NCBI GenBank assembly: GCA_006538405.1
Contig: BJKQ01000004.1
Location: forward strand, 496,001 to 560,000
Direction: 5' to 3'
DNA: 64,000 nucleotides
DNA from: Hansfordia pulvinata
Lineage: Eukaryota > Ascomycota > Sordariomycetes > Xylariales
The position numbers and the translations under genes are program-made. Below, piece by piece: positions 26,594-38,986 of the stretch; position 1 is the stretch's first letter, and each line of letters opens with the position of its first letter. The notes beneath the pieces are model-generated. The model was not told the origin of the DNA. It saw nothing but the letters and a program-made list of their open reading frames with translations, and ran no database searches.

Positions 26594-28193
26594 TCATACA
26601 AATTCGACCTTCCGGGCCCAAGACACATCGTCGCCACTGCCCGCCGGGCGGAACTCGACGCCGATACCGTCGGCAAAGTACCCGGCATCCCGCCACGCCC
26701 GCATGGTCCTCGCATCGTACGGCCCCTGCTTGGCGGTGTCGTCGCGCCCGTCCGTCCACCGAAACTCCCACATGCCGCCCGGCTGGTCCGGATCTGGTGC
26801 CGCTGCCGCTGTGGGTTGTCTGCTGGCCGGCGCGTCCTCGTCGTCACTGTCATCCGCAGGGAGAAGACCTATGTCGCTGTCGTCGTCGTCATCCCCATTG
26901 CCACCGCCTCCACCAGTAGGCTCGGTCCACGGCTCGTCGGCCTCGCGGGCATACTCGCGCGTAAGAAGCTCACGGGTGCGGTCGTAGACGTCAGGCCGAT
27001 CGCGGCCGAGCAATGTATCGGCTGCGTCGGTGATGGCGTCAATGGCCTCTTTGATGCGCGCCTCCTCGCGGCTATTGGGGTCCTCTGCCGCCTCATTCTC
27101 ATCTGCCGCCTTCTCGTCCACCTCCATACCCTGCGCCTTTTGCTTCTGCGCCGCTGCCGCCGCCAACTTCTTCTGCTTCCACTTGGGTACGGGCTTGGCG
27201 GGCTTGCCGGACTTGGCGCGCAGGCGGGCTTGGTCGCGGCCGAGGCGGGCGAGGGCCTCGAGGGCGGTCTCGCCGCGCTCGAGGCGCACGATGAGGGCGC
27301 GCAGCAGGTCCGGGGTGAGCAGCGAGTCGTCGCGACGGCGGCGCTCGCGCTCACGCTCGGCCCGCTTCTCGTGGGCCTCGGCGGCGCGGCGCACGTCGCG
27401 GCGGCTGACCCCATCGAGCCAGCGGTCATGGACGGCTTCTGGGTCGACGGCGCGCCGGACAAAATTGCCCGCCTCGTCGAAGCGGCCCTCCTCTTGCTCG
27501 GCCGACAGGTTGAAGGCCTCGACCTTGGGCGCGTGGCGCTTCAGCCCGCCCAGGCCGACCTCCTCGTCCACGTCCTCCTCCTGGATCGCCAGCGCCACCG
27601 CCTCTTCGTCGTCCGATTCATCCGCCCCGTCGCCCTTTCCCGCCGCGCTGGGTTAATGTTGCCTATGCTGCCGCCCGATCGCGAGCCGTCGACCTGTCCA
27701 ACAATGTCGGCGCTGTCGAGAAACCGGACCTCTTTGCTGCGTTTTCCGGTGGTATTGTCGACCGCGTCGTCGTTGCGCGCGTCGTCATCCTCTGCGTCGT
27801 CCTTTTCGTCTTCGGCGGCGAACATATCGTCCATGTCGTCGTCGTCGTCGTCGCCTTCCTTCTTCTTCTTTTTGCTGCCGCCGCTCTCGCGCTCGGCGCG
27901 CCCGGCCCCAGCTCCTCGCGGTCCGAATCCGAATCGTAACCGTCAATGTTGACAGCACCACGCTTCGTAGCGGCGCTGCCCCGAATGACGTCGGCGTCGG
28001 CCTGCAGGAAGGCGTCGTCCGGGTCATCGTCCTGGGTGTCGGGGGCGAGCGCGGACGGATTCCGGACGTCGAACTTGACTTTCTTGGAGGACTCGGCAGC
28101 GTCGACATCGTTTTCGTCTGTGGCGCCGTGGTGCTGGCGGGCGTAGTTCTCGCCGGCGCGTTTGGGGCGCGCAGCGGAGAAGCGCGAGGACAT
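26594..28193 (-). CDS. lin1: GYF-domain protein, Lin1/CD2BP2 (U5 snRNP-associated) type
   Basis: Lin1/Snu40 and human CD2BP2 bind U5 snRNP components (Prp6, Prp8, Dib1) and take part in spliceosome assembly in the nucleus. About 533 residues, one exon. It opens with a basic segment (MSSRFSAARPKRAGENYA), then long acidic patches, a middle region KRHAPKVEAFNLSAEQEEGRFDEAGNF and VDPEAVHDRWLDGVSRRDV typical of the family, and ends in a GYF domain: MWEFRWTDGRDDTAKQGPY, then ARTMRAWRDAGYF. Two -1 slips are required, one at four C of the + strand (27905-27908) and one at three C (27639-27641). After each, the expected acidic or Lys-rich composition resumes without loss. It diverges from UFD1 (758 bp between starts). 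Identity is firm. Confidence 0.9.
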
Positions 28194-28951
28194 GGCGTAA
28201 TTGCCGGTGCGGCGCGTGTGTGGGACAGAGTGGGTGAGTGCTCAAGACTGAAATCGCATGTCGAAGGCGGTAATGGCGACTGAGGCGAGCGGCACAGGCT
28301 CAGGGACAGGGACAGACACAGGGGGTTCGAGTGATGACGTTGTTTGGAAACGAGTGAGCTGCCCGTAGAGGGGAGCTGTCATTGAAGGCGCGAAGGCAGC
28401 TCCCAAGCTTCGGCTGAGATCTGGCGGGAGTCGGGGACGGTGGGGTGCACAGGCTGAACTGACAACCCCCGACTCCGGCTGTGAAGGCCCTGGAAGCTGG
28501 GGAGCTGTCCTTGTACCCGGTACGCCAGTCTGGTCTGTTCACCTGCGACCCACCCCTGTACTGTCTACGAGGACGAATGGTGGGGGCCACCCATTTCGTC
28601 ATCCACGCGCCTGCCTGCCTCGACGAGTCTCGTTAACGACTGCTTGTTCGGCCGCGCTTGCCTCGCCCAGTTCATAGCACATACATCTTGGAGTGAACAT
28701 TGAAAGCTGCAGCCTCCTTTCCCCAGCATCTCACGCTACGTTGGTGTTTGCACCGGCACTTCTTTTATTTGTATTTCAACCGCCGTTGGGCTCTTGTCGC
28801 CAGAGAACCAACACTTTCCAAACCCCCAGCTTTCTCCGCGCACTCATCGGGCCGTGAGCCCTGTCCCACCATATCTGAGCATCACGCCCTTGGCCTCGGT
28901 ATATTCACACGTCTCTCTGTGCAGTTCCCTTCGTGGCATTCAGAGCACACC
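28194..28951. promoter_or_regulatory. Shared divergent promoter region, LIN1 / UFD1
   Basis: 758 bp between two outward-facing start codons. The UFD1 side is C/T-rich, as in many fungal leaders. No specific operator recognised. Confidence 0.55.
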
Positions 28952-30278
28952 ATGGTGCGTAAGCCCCCTTGGCCTCTCATTTCTCTCTCATTCCCCTGCC
29001 ATGGCTCACCCTGCTGACCGCACCTCCGCCAGTTCCGCCCCGGCTTCGACGACGACCCCGCGGCCATGCTCAACATGGCCCGCTCAGGCATGATGCGCGG
29101 AGGCGCCATGCGCCGCTTCGACGAATACTTCCGCTGCTATCCCATCGTCATGGCTCCTGGGGCCGAGCGTCCCGAGCTCAACTACGGCTCCAAGATCTTT
29201 CTGCCTCCCTCGGCGCTGCAAAAGATCTCGAACCTGCACGTTCAGTGGCCCCTCATGATGGAGCTCATCAACGGCGAAACCGATACCCAGACCCATGCCG
29301 GTGTGCTCGAGTTCGTTGCTGAAGAGGGTCGCGCCTACATCCCTCAGTGGGTGAGTTTCTTTCCATACTTCCCCTTGTCTCTCGTTCCACGCAAAGCCCC
29401 ATATACCTGTCGCCCAGCTCTAACTTGCCTAGATGATGCAAACACTCCGCCTCGACGTCGGAGACCTCATACAGATCAAGTCTACATCCCTCGAGCTAGC
29501 CAAGCTGGTCCGGCTGCAGCCCCAATCCACCAGCTTCCTCGACATCAGCGACCCCAAGGCCGTCCTCGAGAAGGCTTTCCGCAACTTTGCTACCCTGACG
29601 AAGGGCGATGTCTTCAACTTTGAGTATAACGACGAAGTTTACGAGGTTGCCGTTCTGGAGGTCAAGCCCGAGACGGAGAAGATGGGTGTTTGTATGATTG
29701 AGACGGACGTTTCCGTCGACTTTGCGCCGCCCGTCGGCTACGTCGAGCCGTCCGTCAAGCCTGGGGCCTCTGCCGGCCAGCGCCCTGGAGGCCTACCTGC
29801 GGGCGGCACTGTTCACAGCCAGGGCACAATGGCTAAAAGCATCAACTACGACGCAATCGCCCCGAACGCGACACTTGCCGCCGCTGGCGCCCGCGCCATC
29901 TCCTCGCATTTCCTCAACGAGGGCCACCGCCTGACTGCTAAGAAGGGCTCCAAGCCTCCGACGCCCAATCCCTCGACCCCCGTCGCCGGTACCTCTACCA
30001 ACGTCAGCGCACCGGCTCCCCCGCCGCGGAGGACCAACGGGCCCATGCCGCTCCGTCTGGGCCCCAACAAGCTCTTTTTCGGCTACGAGGTCAAGCCTTA
30101 CAAGTCAGATGCCGAGAAAGAGGCCGAGAAGGAGAACAGCCAGAAGCCGCACTTTGCGGGCCAGGGTCAGAGTTTGCGCGGCGGGACGGTTCCCAAGCGG
30201 AAAGACGAGCCTGATAGCAGCAAGGACGATGCCAAGAAGCCCGATGAGGGCCGTCGGCTTGACGGGAGGAAATCTTGA
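28952..30278 (+). CDS. ufd1: Ufd1, ubiquitin-binding cofactor of Cdc48
   Basis: Ufd1 with Npl4 recruits Cdc48/p97 to ubiquitylated substrates for ER-associated and proteasomal degradation. Exons 28952-28954, 29033-29350 and 29433-30278 give 388 residues. The first exon is only the ATG: the donor GTGCGT follows at once, and joining to TTC CGC CCC gives M-FRPGFDDDPAAM. Family motifs: EYFRCYPIVMAPG, YGSKIFLPPSALQKIS, AGVLEFVAEEGRAYIPQW, then MMQTLRLDVGDLIQIKS and CMIETDVSVDF. A Lys/Glu-rich tail after FFGYEVKPYK contains the Npl4/Cdc48-binding part. Reading through the first intron would instead need an unusual N-terminus, so the one-codon exon is preferred. Confidence 0.93.
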
Positions 30279-32105
30279 GTTGGCGCTTCATGGGGGCAAT
30301 GATGAATGGGAGGCGCGGTGGTTGATTCTGCATAGATGGCCGGTGTGTACCGGTATTAAGGGACTGCCAGTCAAGAATGCAAGGTTGGATTGACGAGGCA
30401 TACTGAGAGGCGTTACAAGGAGTATTTGCCCATGGCTACCATGGTTCGAGCCCCACGTTCCATCGCACTTACTGCATTTTCGTGAGTCAATTAAAGCAAC
30501 GAGTATTGCGATTTGCATTCTGCACTCTTTCGATGTACGGCTGTTTGGCGAGCGTTCAGTGCATGTAACAAGACAAGGCCGAATAGATAAGAATCTGTTC
30601 CACAGACTCCAGGCTGTCTGACTCAGCTCAAAGCCCACGCCTGGTTGTTCAAAAGCGTAAATTCGATGTCCATATCTGACGAGGTCGGACTTCTATGCAC
30701 CATTATTATCATCACATGGCCTCGTCTCCACCAGCAACGGCTGTCACCCACTGAAGCGAGTTCACCCCTGCATGTTGATTCTCTGTGTTTATCGTAAAGC
30801 GGCTGACATGCGTCTCTCGGATGACTCGAACTAGTAAACAGTGAGAACGCGTTGATATGTCGTGTTCACCCGTACGCCGCATCTTTTCAGCCGGCCGTAA
30901 ATACCTGGAAGCTGTTTTGAATACATCCTTATAAAGTAAAGCGTCGGGTCGTATCAGGGGCTTCTACCCTGCTCTGTATTGCTTTTTCTCGTCACGCGAG
31001 CATTGGCGCCATCTTAAACATGCTGGCGGATAAGGATATCTGTAAGTTCAAGGGGAAATTCGACAGGTGAAGATACTTATGAAAAAGAAAAAAAACATCA
31101 ATGTCGGGGGGCAATTTGGAGGAAACGAATACTCATTTGATTAGGTCAGGATCTCCTCACGGTGGTTTTTTTTTTTTTTTTTTAGCACAGCAGTCAGGAT
31201 CGCTCTCTGTTCGCCGATCCACTTACACCGGCCAGATATTATCGGACCGGCATTGCGAGTTTGTCAAAACTTGCTGCCCGTGACATAGGCCTGTGCCAGT
31301 CCAGCGCGACCTTGCGGCTCCTTTGAGTCTGTCGCTGCGGCAGCTTGATGGAATCGATTACCGCGCTTTGTTCTAGCCACGCGCGCTGACAAACAAAAAA
31401 GGCCACCAGGCATTCACTCATTGCCTTTGAGTCTACAAGTCTATAAGTCAATAGGTACGTGGAAAGGTGAACGGCCAACTGCGCAGGAGCAGCCCCAGGG
31501 GAGCTGTCGTCGTTTGCGCCTTCCATACCATACCTTGTGGTCGTGCCTGCCTTTCATCAGTAATCCACTTATAGGCAGAGGCGGCGTTGTCATGGAAAGG
31601 CGGTTTGGAGTGGCAAACGAGCAAGACACGGCAACGCGCCTGCCTTTTATCTGGTTTGGTTTCTAGGGAAGCAGCAGCCCGGCAGCAGGTGCCTGTTGTT
31701 TTCACCGTATATAAGCCAGGGCTGAACCAACCTCGTCGACTTTTCCCTGAACACCTAAAGAACGCCGTCATTGTCGCTGCGCATCGCACATCTCGTGTTC
31801 GACTACCATCCGTTGCGCCTCCAGGCAGACCAGCAGTTCCTAGGTCCGTCTAGCAATATACCACAGTGACCCCCTTGAGGTTGGTAGTTAGCGCCTTCCC
31901 AGCACCCACATTCGCCTCTTTCGTACCGGGGGATTCTTTGCCCATCCTCTAGATTGAGACCCCAAGCCAGGGCGCGTCCCGCGTGGACGACCCGAGGAGA
32001 TGATCCATTCGACTAGAGTCTCACCTCTGTTATTTTCCCGACACTAACCTTGCGTACCCATAGTCGATCGCCCCCTCCTGTGTCGCTGCCGTGGCGCCTC
32101 GCGCC
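30279..32105. other. Intergenic region and promoter of the coiled-coil gene
   Basis: UFD1 3' region, then non-coding sequence with a T18 run at 31166-31183, then the presumed leader of the next gene. Confidence 0.55.
31708..31714 (+). promoter_or_regulatory. TATA-like box upstream of the coiled-coil gene
   Basis: TATATAA lies about 390 bp before the start codon at 32106, with a C-rich leader in between. Assignment is by position only. Confidence 0.4.
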
Positions 32106-34519
32106 ATGGCTTCTTCGTCACCTCGCGACGGTGATCCTCGCTATGAAAGGCACCGCGACCGTCACCGCAGCCCGCAGGAAGCTGAAAGGCAACGCGGGGC
32201 TAATGGTAGCAGGGTCCCATCGACCCCTGCGACCAGCACGCACAATACTCATAGTAATAATCTTCAAAGGCCCCAAGATGGCGGCTCCCAGGGTCGCTCC
32301 ACTGGCTCCGCTGCCCAAAGTTCACTAGCCACGCGCCCCAAGGATCTGGACGTGCTTCGTCCAACTGCTCCTACAGGGCCTGCGTCGCGTCAGTCGGCCG
32401 TCGCCGGTGCCCCTGCTTCTGTCCACGTCGTTTCCACCTCCGCCCGCCGTAAGTTTCTCACCTTCTCACCTCCTCCTGCAGCACCACGCGCCCTGCAAGC
32501 CCTCGACTCCCGCCTCGTCGCTACCCAGCCGCGGCAATGCCTCCGGGTGCTGCCGCGCTCTGTCTCTCGCACTCGACCCTGACAACCCGCCCCTCTCGCT
32601 CGACCGCCCGACCGAATGACTGACGCCCACCAGCCCTCCAGGCGCTCACCCACACAGCTCCAGCCGACATGGCCGCCTCCGGCCCGAGCACGCCCGCTGA
32701 CGGCCCTCGAGGGTCGGGCTCCAGACCGAAATCCACATTCAACTCTCCCTCGAGGGGGGCCAAGCACGAGCCTCTTTTGGCGGCGCTAAAGGTCCAGAGA
32801 AATGAATGGACGCGCTCCAACCTCTCGACGTTGGAGAGGGACAAGTGGAAAGCTCAAATTCACAACGCACGACAGAGATCCTCCCTGGAGAAGCACTCGG
32901 AATTTCCGGGTCGGTACGGCGAGCATCAAGTCACGATTTCGCGGGCGGAGAAGGCCTTGGCAAAAGCCACAACTCAGCACATAGAAAATGGCCAAAACTG
33001 CCGCCAGGCGGACGAACAATTTGTGGAGGAGCTTGAACGCTTCGTAGCAGCCAATGGGTCGCACCAGGCTGCTTATGGCGTGCTCGCCTCGCTCGCCGCG
33101 CCCGCCGCGTCCTGTGATAATGCAGCCATTGCGGAGATGGCCGAGTTGAAGAGGTCTGTAGCCAGCCTCAAGCACATGTTCAAAGAGCAGAGCGAAGCCC
33201 AAGATGCGAGATTCAAAGCACAGGACGCAAAGCTCGTTGCTCTGGCCGAGGAAAAGCAGGACCACCAAAAGCAGATCCAAGACCTCCAAACCCAGGTGAA
33301 AGGCCTGGTCGGGGAAAATGCGTCTCTGAAAAGATTGTGCGCCGAGAATACCAGAGCTACCACCGCCGCGGCCTCGTCGTTCCAACAATCCCAAGACGAG
33401 GCGAGAGACATAGTAGCTCAGAGCACAGCCCAGAAGGCCCGACTTGAAGAGATGTCTTCACAGCTCGAAGGGCTATCCTCACAGACTGTCGACGCTGTCA
33501 AAGCGGCAGAATCCTGCAAGTCGGAGCTGCAGGTCAAGGTTGAGTCACTTCGGGAGCTGCCAGGGCCGCTGAAGGAAATCGACATGGAGCACCTCAAGAT
33601 CATTGTGGATAGGCTCTCATCCCACAAGCTGGACCAGTGGGAGATGGCCTGCAAGGACTTGTCTGCGAAACCGGAACCGCAACACGCGCCGTCCGACGAC
33701 GAAATCAAAACCGTGGCAACGTCCGTGGCAACCTCACTATGGCCAGAGTGGCGTCAAGAAGCCCGTCAATACGTTGACGACACAGCGAAGGAGCTCTTCG
33801 AGATGGTGGAAGGCATAGCTGAGAAGATACCCGACGACATAGGGCCAGAAGTCAAAGGAGCAGTGTCCGTTCTGGAGACCCGCGTCAAGGCTGTGGAAGG
33901 CGGTCTCAGCCAAGGTGCCGGCGTTCTAGAACGTGTGCAGGCAATCGCCGAGGCGGCATCTTCATCCACTCAGCCTGCTCTAGCGGAGGCTTCACGGGTT
34001 GCGACAGCCTTGGAAGGCCGTGTTGGGGGGCTCGAAACCTCGCAGGGCCAGAATGAGAAGCGGCTTCAGGACCACGAAAGGGAATGGAAAGCTGCCGCGG
34101 AGCACTGCAAAGCAGTCGACTTTGCCGTCAGGAATCTCGACTCGCAATGGAAAAACCTGGGCTCAGACCAGATGGCACAACGCATTCTCAGCAAACTCTA
34201 CCCCGGCCTGAACGAGAAATTCGCCGCGGTGAATCAAGAGATCGCGACTCTCAAGTCGGAGATGTCGAACGACCTGTTCTCAGCATTTGGTGACTTTATG
34301 AAGATCAGAACCATGGAAAGACAGAAAAGGCCTTCTGCGCAGGCATCAGAAGGGACACACAAACGGCCTCGTCTTGGGGTGGATTCTCGCCCCCTCAGTT
34401 CGCACAGCGGCCTCATGTCGAGTGGCCGCCAGAGCCCAATCGGCGGGCAGACTCCGCCCATTCCGACCACCACCCCGCCAAACGAGATGAACGGACAGCA
34501 TGCCCGCCCGCCAGCTTAA
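32106..34519 (+). CDS. Hypothetical coiled-coil protein, probably nuclear
   Basis: No family recognised. Exons 32106-32448 and 32634-34519 (donor GTAAGT, branch CTGAC near 32620, acceptor CAG; phases match) give about 742 residues. Residues 1-115 are polar and disordered (MASSSPRDGDPRYERHRDRH and following). From about residue 160 there are long heptad-like helices rich in Lys, Glu, Gln and Ala (for example QDARFKAQDAKLVALAEEKQ). A WPEWRQEARQYVDD segment precedes further coiled coil, and a QWKNLGSDQMAQRILSKLYP segment lies near the end. The tail holds a basic cluster THKRPRLG that could be a nuclear localisation signal. A shorter form could start at the Met of MAASGPSTPADGP (32669). The pattern recalls structural or chromatin-associated scaffold proteins, but no function is claimed. 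Confidence 0.75.
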
Positions 34520-35366
34520 TTACTAGTTGCGGCCGTGGGCATTTCAGGCGGGCTACCTGAGGGAATAATGAATGGGCTGTGTGTGTTTTCGGTGTTGGTG
34601 CGACTTGCTTTGTGTTTGAGGCTTGCGTACATTGTTCTGGGAGCGGGGTATTTGCTGACATTGGGTTCTCAGATGCGCGGCGTTTTTAGATACCCTTGTT
34701 GTAGATGAACTTGGTTTGCTTATCATGCCTTTGTCAGATGCAGATTGTCCGGCGAGGAGGCGCGCGCAACTTGGACATACGGGTACAACAGCCTTTGAGG
34801 CCAGAGAGAGGCACACAGCCTGAGCTGCCTTGACTCGCCAGCCGCTTCGGGCTGTACATGGCGCGGTAGACGCAGCCAAGTAAGATGACGACACGGTGTT
34901 GCCGGAAGAAAGGGGAGGGGGCCCAACTGGCAAGCAAGGGGGCGCGGTGCGTCAGCAGTCGCTGGTCCGGGGGCCGGTGCGTGTCCCGGCGTGTCTCAGG
35001 CGGCGGCTGTCGCTATCGATGCAGCTTCGTCCAAGTGAACCAGCCGCAATGCGGCACAGAGCTGGTTTGATCGGGCCACAGCACTTTGGTGGCTTTTCAA
35101 GCACGACGGTCTTTACCCAGACAGCGCGCGAGACACGCGGGCGCTTTACATTCATTCACTTTTGAGCAAATTGTCGGCGGCGGTGTTGCCGAACCGGTGG
35201 TCGTGAGCAGATTCAGCGCTGACAGAATGCGATGCCTCTTGACTGTTCAGGCCGGTTCCAGCCTTCTTGACGCTCTATCTACTGCGTGTCGCACTTGGGG
35301 GCAAAGTGACAATCCCCGTGGGAGCGAACCCCCTCCGGTCCCCAGATTTCCGATCCGTGGGCACCG

Positions 35367-35392
35367 CACCGGACCGGACCGGACCGGACCGG
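35367..35392 (+). repeat. CCGGA-type pentanucleotide array
   Basis: About five tandem GGACC units. Confidence 0.85.
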
Positions 35393-36091
35393 GACTGGGC
35401 TGTGTGAGACCACCGCCGCGGGTGTTCTGCTTCTTTTGTCCTACCCCGTCGTCGCCCAGCTTCTCGGGGCGTGGCACACTCGGCAGGGATTTCTGGGGAT
35501 GCAGCACAGCACCCACTGGCGTGGAAAGGACCCCCGGGCCGGCTGGCCATTCTTTCCTCCCCGCTGTTCTTGTCGAGGTCCTCACCTATGGCAATATTTA
35601 TTCTTGTGAGAGAAAGAGATGTGTGTGTGTGTGTGTTTGTGTGGACTGCTGAAATATCATCAGCTCGCGACATTAACACCAATATATTCGCTCGCAATTC
35701 TTTTCTTTCTTTGCTCTTTCTCTCTCTCTCTCTCCCTATTCTTCCTTCTTTTCTTGGCGTCGGTCCAAAGGAAAGGGTGAGTGATCAGGGCTCTCTGTCC
35801 GCAACGGCCCAGGCGTTGCCCATCGACAATCAGTAAAAATACAAGCCATGCGGGTTCGCGGTTCTGACTCTGATCTGCGGCATGTGCTGGCCGCATGTGC
35901 TGCGCGGAGAAACCTTGAGAAAAACGAACGCACCGAGATCCGGCGGCCTCAGCCATTCGACGCCGAACTCCTGGGCCGCGGCTCATCAACATCAGTCGAG
36001 GGCCCGACGATAGTCAGAAGAAGTCGGGTTCCAGATCGAGGGTTTTCTCAGGTCTGAATACTCGTGTATATGAGTGTGATAGAGGCGGGGT

Positions 36092-36113
36092 GGGGGGGGG
36101 GGGGGGGGGGGGG
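36092..36113 (+). repeat. Homopolymer G22
   Basis: Twenty-two consecutive G in gene-free DNA. Confidence 0.9.
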
Positions 36114-37325
36114 CGGGGGTGCGAAGGGCGAAGGGTCCATTGGCTGTCCCGGGAATCCCGTCGACCGGGGACCGCGTGCGACATGCGAGGAGATGCCTCG
36201 TGATCGGCGGCGGACTCACTCGTGGCGCTTGGTCTCCGAGGCTCTGGTTGGTCTATCGACTCCTTCTTGGGCGGCTTTGTGCTACCTCGCGCGCCGGTTC
36301 CAAGGGTGAGAGGCCGTGGGAGAAAGCGGGAGGGGGGGAGGGATTGGTTGGATTGCGCTGGGTTTCAGCGCTGTATGCAGAATGGAATGACGCTGCTGCA
36401 ATGCCCATTGTTATTAAAACTGGACAATAGCCCCCGGAGATGAATCGTTATTGCGAGTAATGAGCGGTTGCTTGGAGGCCAGCAGCACTCGGCCTTACAG
36501 GAAGAGCAAGATACTACCTACCCATAAAAGGTAGGAACCTTCTCATTTATATACAATCATCTTCAGAAGACCACTGCCCTCTTTAAGACGGATGTATAAT
36601 GGTTTGAATGGGTCACCCTTACTATTGCCTTATCATGGAGTGGACATGGCCATGTGTATTGGACATCACGTGTTCGCACAACATACTACTCGTGCGTACT
36701 TCATTATCCGCGAATGGGAAAACTCGAGTAGACTGGGGGGAAAAAGAGTCTCGAAATTTCTCGAGGCCGCCGCCCGCTGATCACGAATCACGAAGACGGG
36801 AGAAGTCGGCAAGCTCGTAGACTGCACGCCGTTGCACAAGAGGAAGCACGCGCAAGGTTGTATGCCGCATGGGAGGGCGGGAATTGCATCAACTTAAATC
36901 GGCCGCGAGTGCACGCCCTGATGTGAGGCCGGGCTACATGTACCTTACCTACTGATTGCAGTACAGAGCCATTGCATTGATTACCGATTAAAACCCTCCG
37001 TCCATCATTCAATTCCACCTACTCTGTCTTCTGCTCTCCATCACGGCTCTTTTCCAGCCTGACTGCCTGTCTCCGTCTGGCGGCTCTCATCCATCACATC
37101 CACACTCACACTGACACGTTCAGGGTGGGCACTCCAGGTACGTGGATACCTTATCTATCTAGGTCTGGTACATCCATACCTATCTCCACTGGTAGTAGCT
37201 GGAGGTCTCGTGGGTCTCGTCCTCGCGTCGTAGGTGGCCGGCGCCCGGCCGTACCTGCCTACTGCCCAGTGGATGATTGTCATCCACCCACCTCCCGCTC
37301 GCTCTGCCGCGCGCTGACCCACTGT

Positions 37326-37351
37326 CAGTCCAGTCCAGTCCAGTCCAGTCC
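37326..37351 (+). repeat. CCAGT pentanucleotide array
   Basis: Five near-perfect tandem units. Confidence 0.85.
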
Positions 37352-38986
37352 AATCCCCAGCGCCGAATCCACTCTATTTGTTGTGCAAGTACAGAGACCG
37401 GAGCACGACATCCGATCTCGACCACCCTCCACCAGTTAGGAGCTCCAAGACCATCGCGTACGAGTACAGGTACGAGTACAGCCAGGCACCCTGGCCGGAG
37501 GTGTCGAGCCCACGCCCACATCCGGATGCAAGCTGACCTCGAACCCGGCAGTACGAGTAGGTGAGTGCCAGTACTGGACACCTCTGTATCCCACGCTAAC
37601 AACTGGTGTGGGAAGACACATTGGAGCACGGTACCGCCCGTTCCCGCCCACCCCGACTGCAATCAGTTGACGGGGGACTGGCCACGCGCGAGCACTGGAC
37701 TGCCGCTACCTGCCTGGTAAGGTACGAGTACTACTGGACTGCCACGGCCTCTGCCTCCACCACCTCACCTCACCTCAACTCACCTACTCGTAACCTCGCC
37801 TCGCCTTGCATCGCCTCGCCTCGCCTCAAGCGCGCCTGTCGTTCATCCACTACCTCCACTGCCACCAACCACCATCCCACCTCTTCTCATATCCACCACC
37901 CGACAGTATCGCACACCTGGGCGTCTACCTCACACACACATTCACACACACTCTCTCTCTCTTCCGATCGCCCACTCAGCGGCTGCCCGACGCCCGCCTT
38001 CAATTCACCTCCCTCTCCCACCGCCAGCTCGTCGCATCCACCCCCGATTCCGCCCCATTCTTCGCGTGTCGTTGTCGCCCGACCCTCTGGTCGCCCACCT
38101 GCTTTGTCCGTTCGCCGGTCGAAACAGAAACAGAAACACCGCCACCACCTCTTTGTCCTCCCGGCTCGCGCCTCTCCTGCGCCTGCGCTCCCAGCCCACC
38201 TATTCGACAGGCCCTGCCCACCGCTACGCGATCTCGTCTCGTCCACCCGGTAGCTGATCGGTGCCTGCCCAAGCCCCATCGCGCGCGACCCCGGCGATCC
38301 CTTCGCATCGTCCATCTCCCGCGTGCCTCCGCCGTCGCATCACGCATTCATTCAACAGTCCCAGCTCGGTCGCTTCCCCGACGGCCTGGTCCAGCCGCCT
38401 ACTTCCCTGGTCTCCACCCGCGACGCGCATTGCCTCTGCCATGGGCGATGCGCTCACCTCATTGTTGTCGTCGCAAGGCTTCATCGGAGGTTGGCTGAGA
38501 TAGCCAGCACAACCTCCTTTCTTCCCCTTCTCCCATTTAAACAAGCGCTCGCTACGCGTCACCTGCGTCTGCAGCTCTTTTACCACTCCCGACCGCAGCA
38601 ACCCGGCTCAATCGCGACCCCCATCCCTCTCTCTACTCGACCCCCCTCAAAGTCGCCGCCACAACCTCTTCACACACCCCACGACCGCGCCGCCCGTCTC
38701 CGTTTGGCAGCTCCTCTGCTTGGTGAGCCTGGTCTCCTTCCGTCGCATCGCTTGCCTCTCGTCGCTGCCGTAAGTTTTGCTCCCCCTCGCGTTGCCTTGC
38801 CCCCAAAGAACACCCCTGCCAACCCATCGTCGTTCCTCACCCCTCATCACTCATGCTGATCATATCGTCATTAGCCCATCTGGGTAGCCACTTGCCCTCG
38901 TCCGCCGGATCCTCTCCCGGCTCATCGCCTCACGCTACCCTCGCCTTGCATGACAGCGAGCACTCCCTGCCTGTCGCTACCGGACC

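Larger units (their letters stand above)
34520..38986. other. Intergenic region with pentanucleotide arrays and a long CT-rich leader
   Basis: About 4.5 kb without a supported gene. Contains CCGGA repeats (35367-35392), GT and CT microsatellites (35615-35642 and 35713-35735), a G22 run (36092-36113), CCAGT repeats (37326-37351), CACCT/CGCCT pentamers (37758-37830) and TACGAGTA words (37458, 37470, 37551, 37722). From 37.9 kb it is strongly pyrimidine-rich, consistent with promoter and leader of the 39-kb gene. Confidence 0.55.

Noticed and set aside
26510..27952. Long + strand frame across the GYF-protein gene
   Set aside because: Antisense shadow; the minus strand has the GYF domain and acidic patches.
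30440..30470. tRNA T-loop-like GGTTCGAGCCCC
   Set aside because: The flanking bases do not form a T stem and no acceptor or anticodon stem can be built around it.
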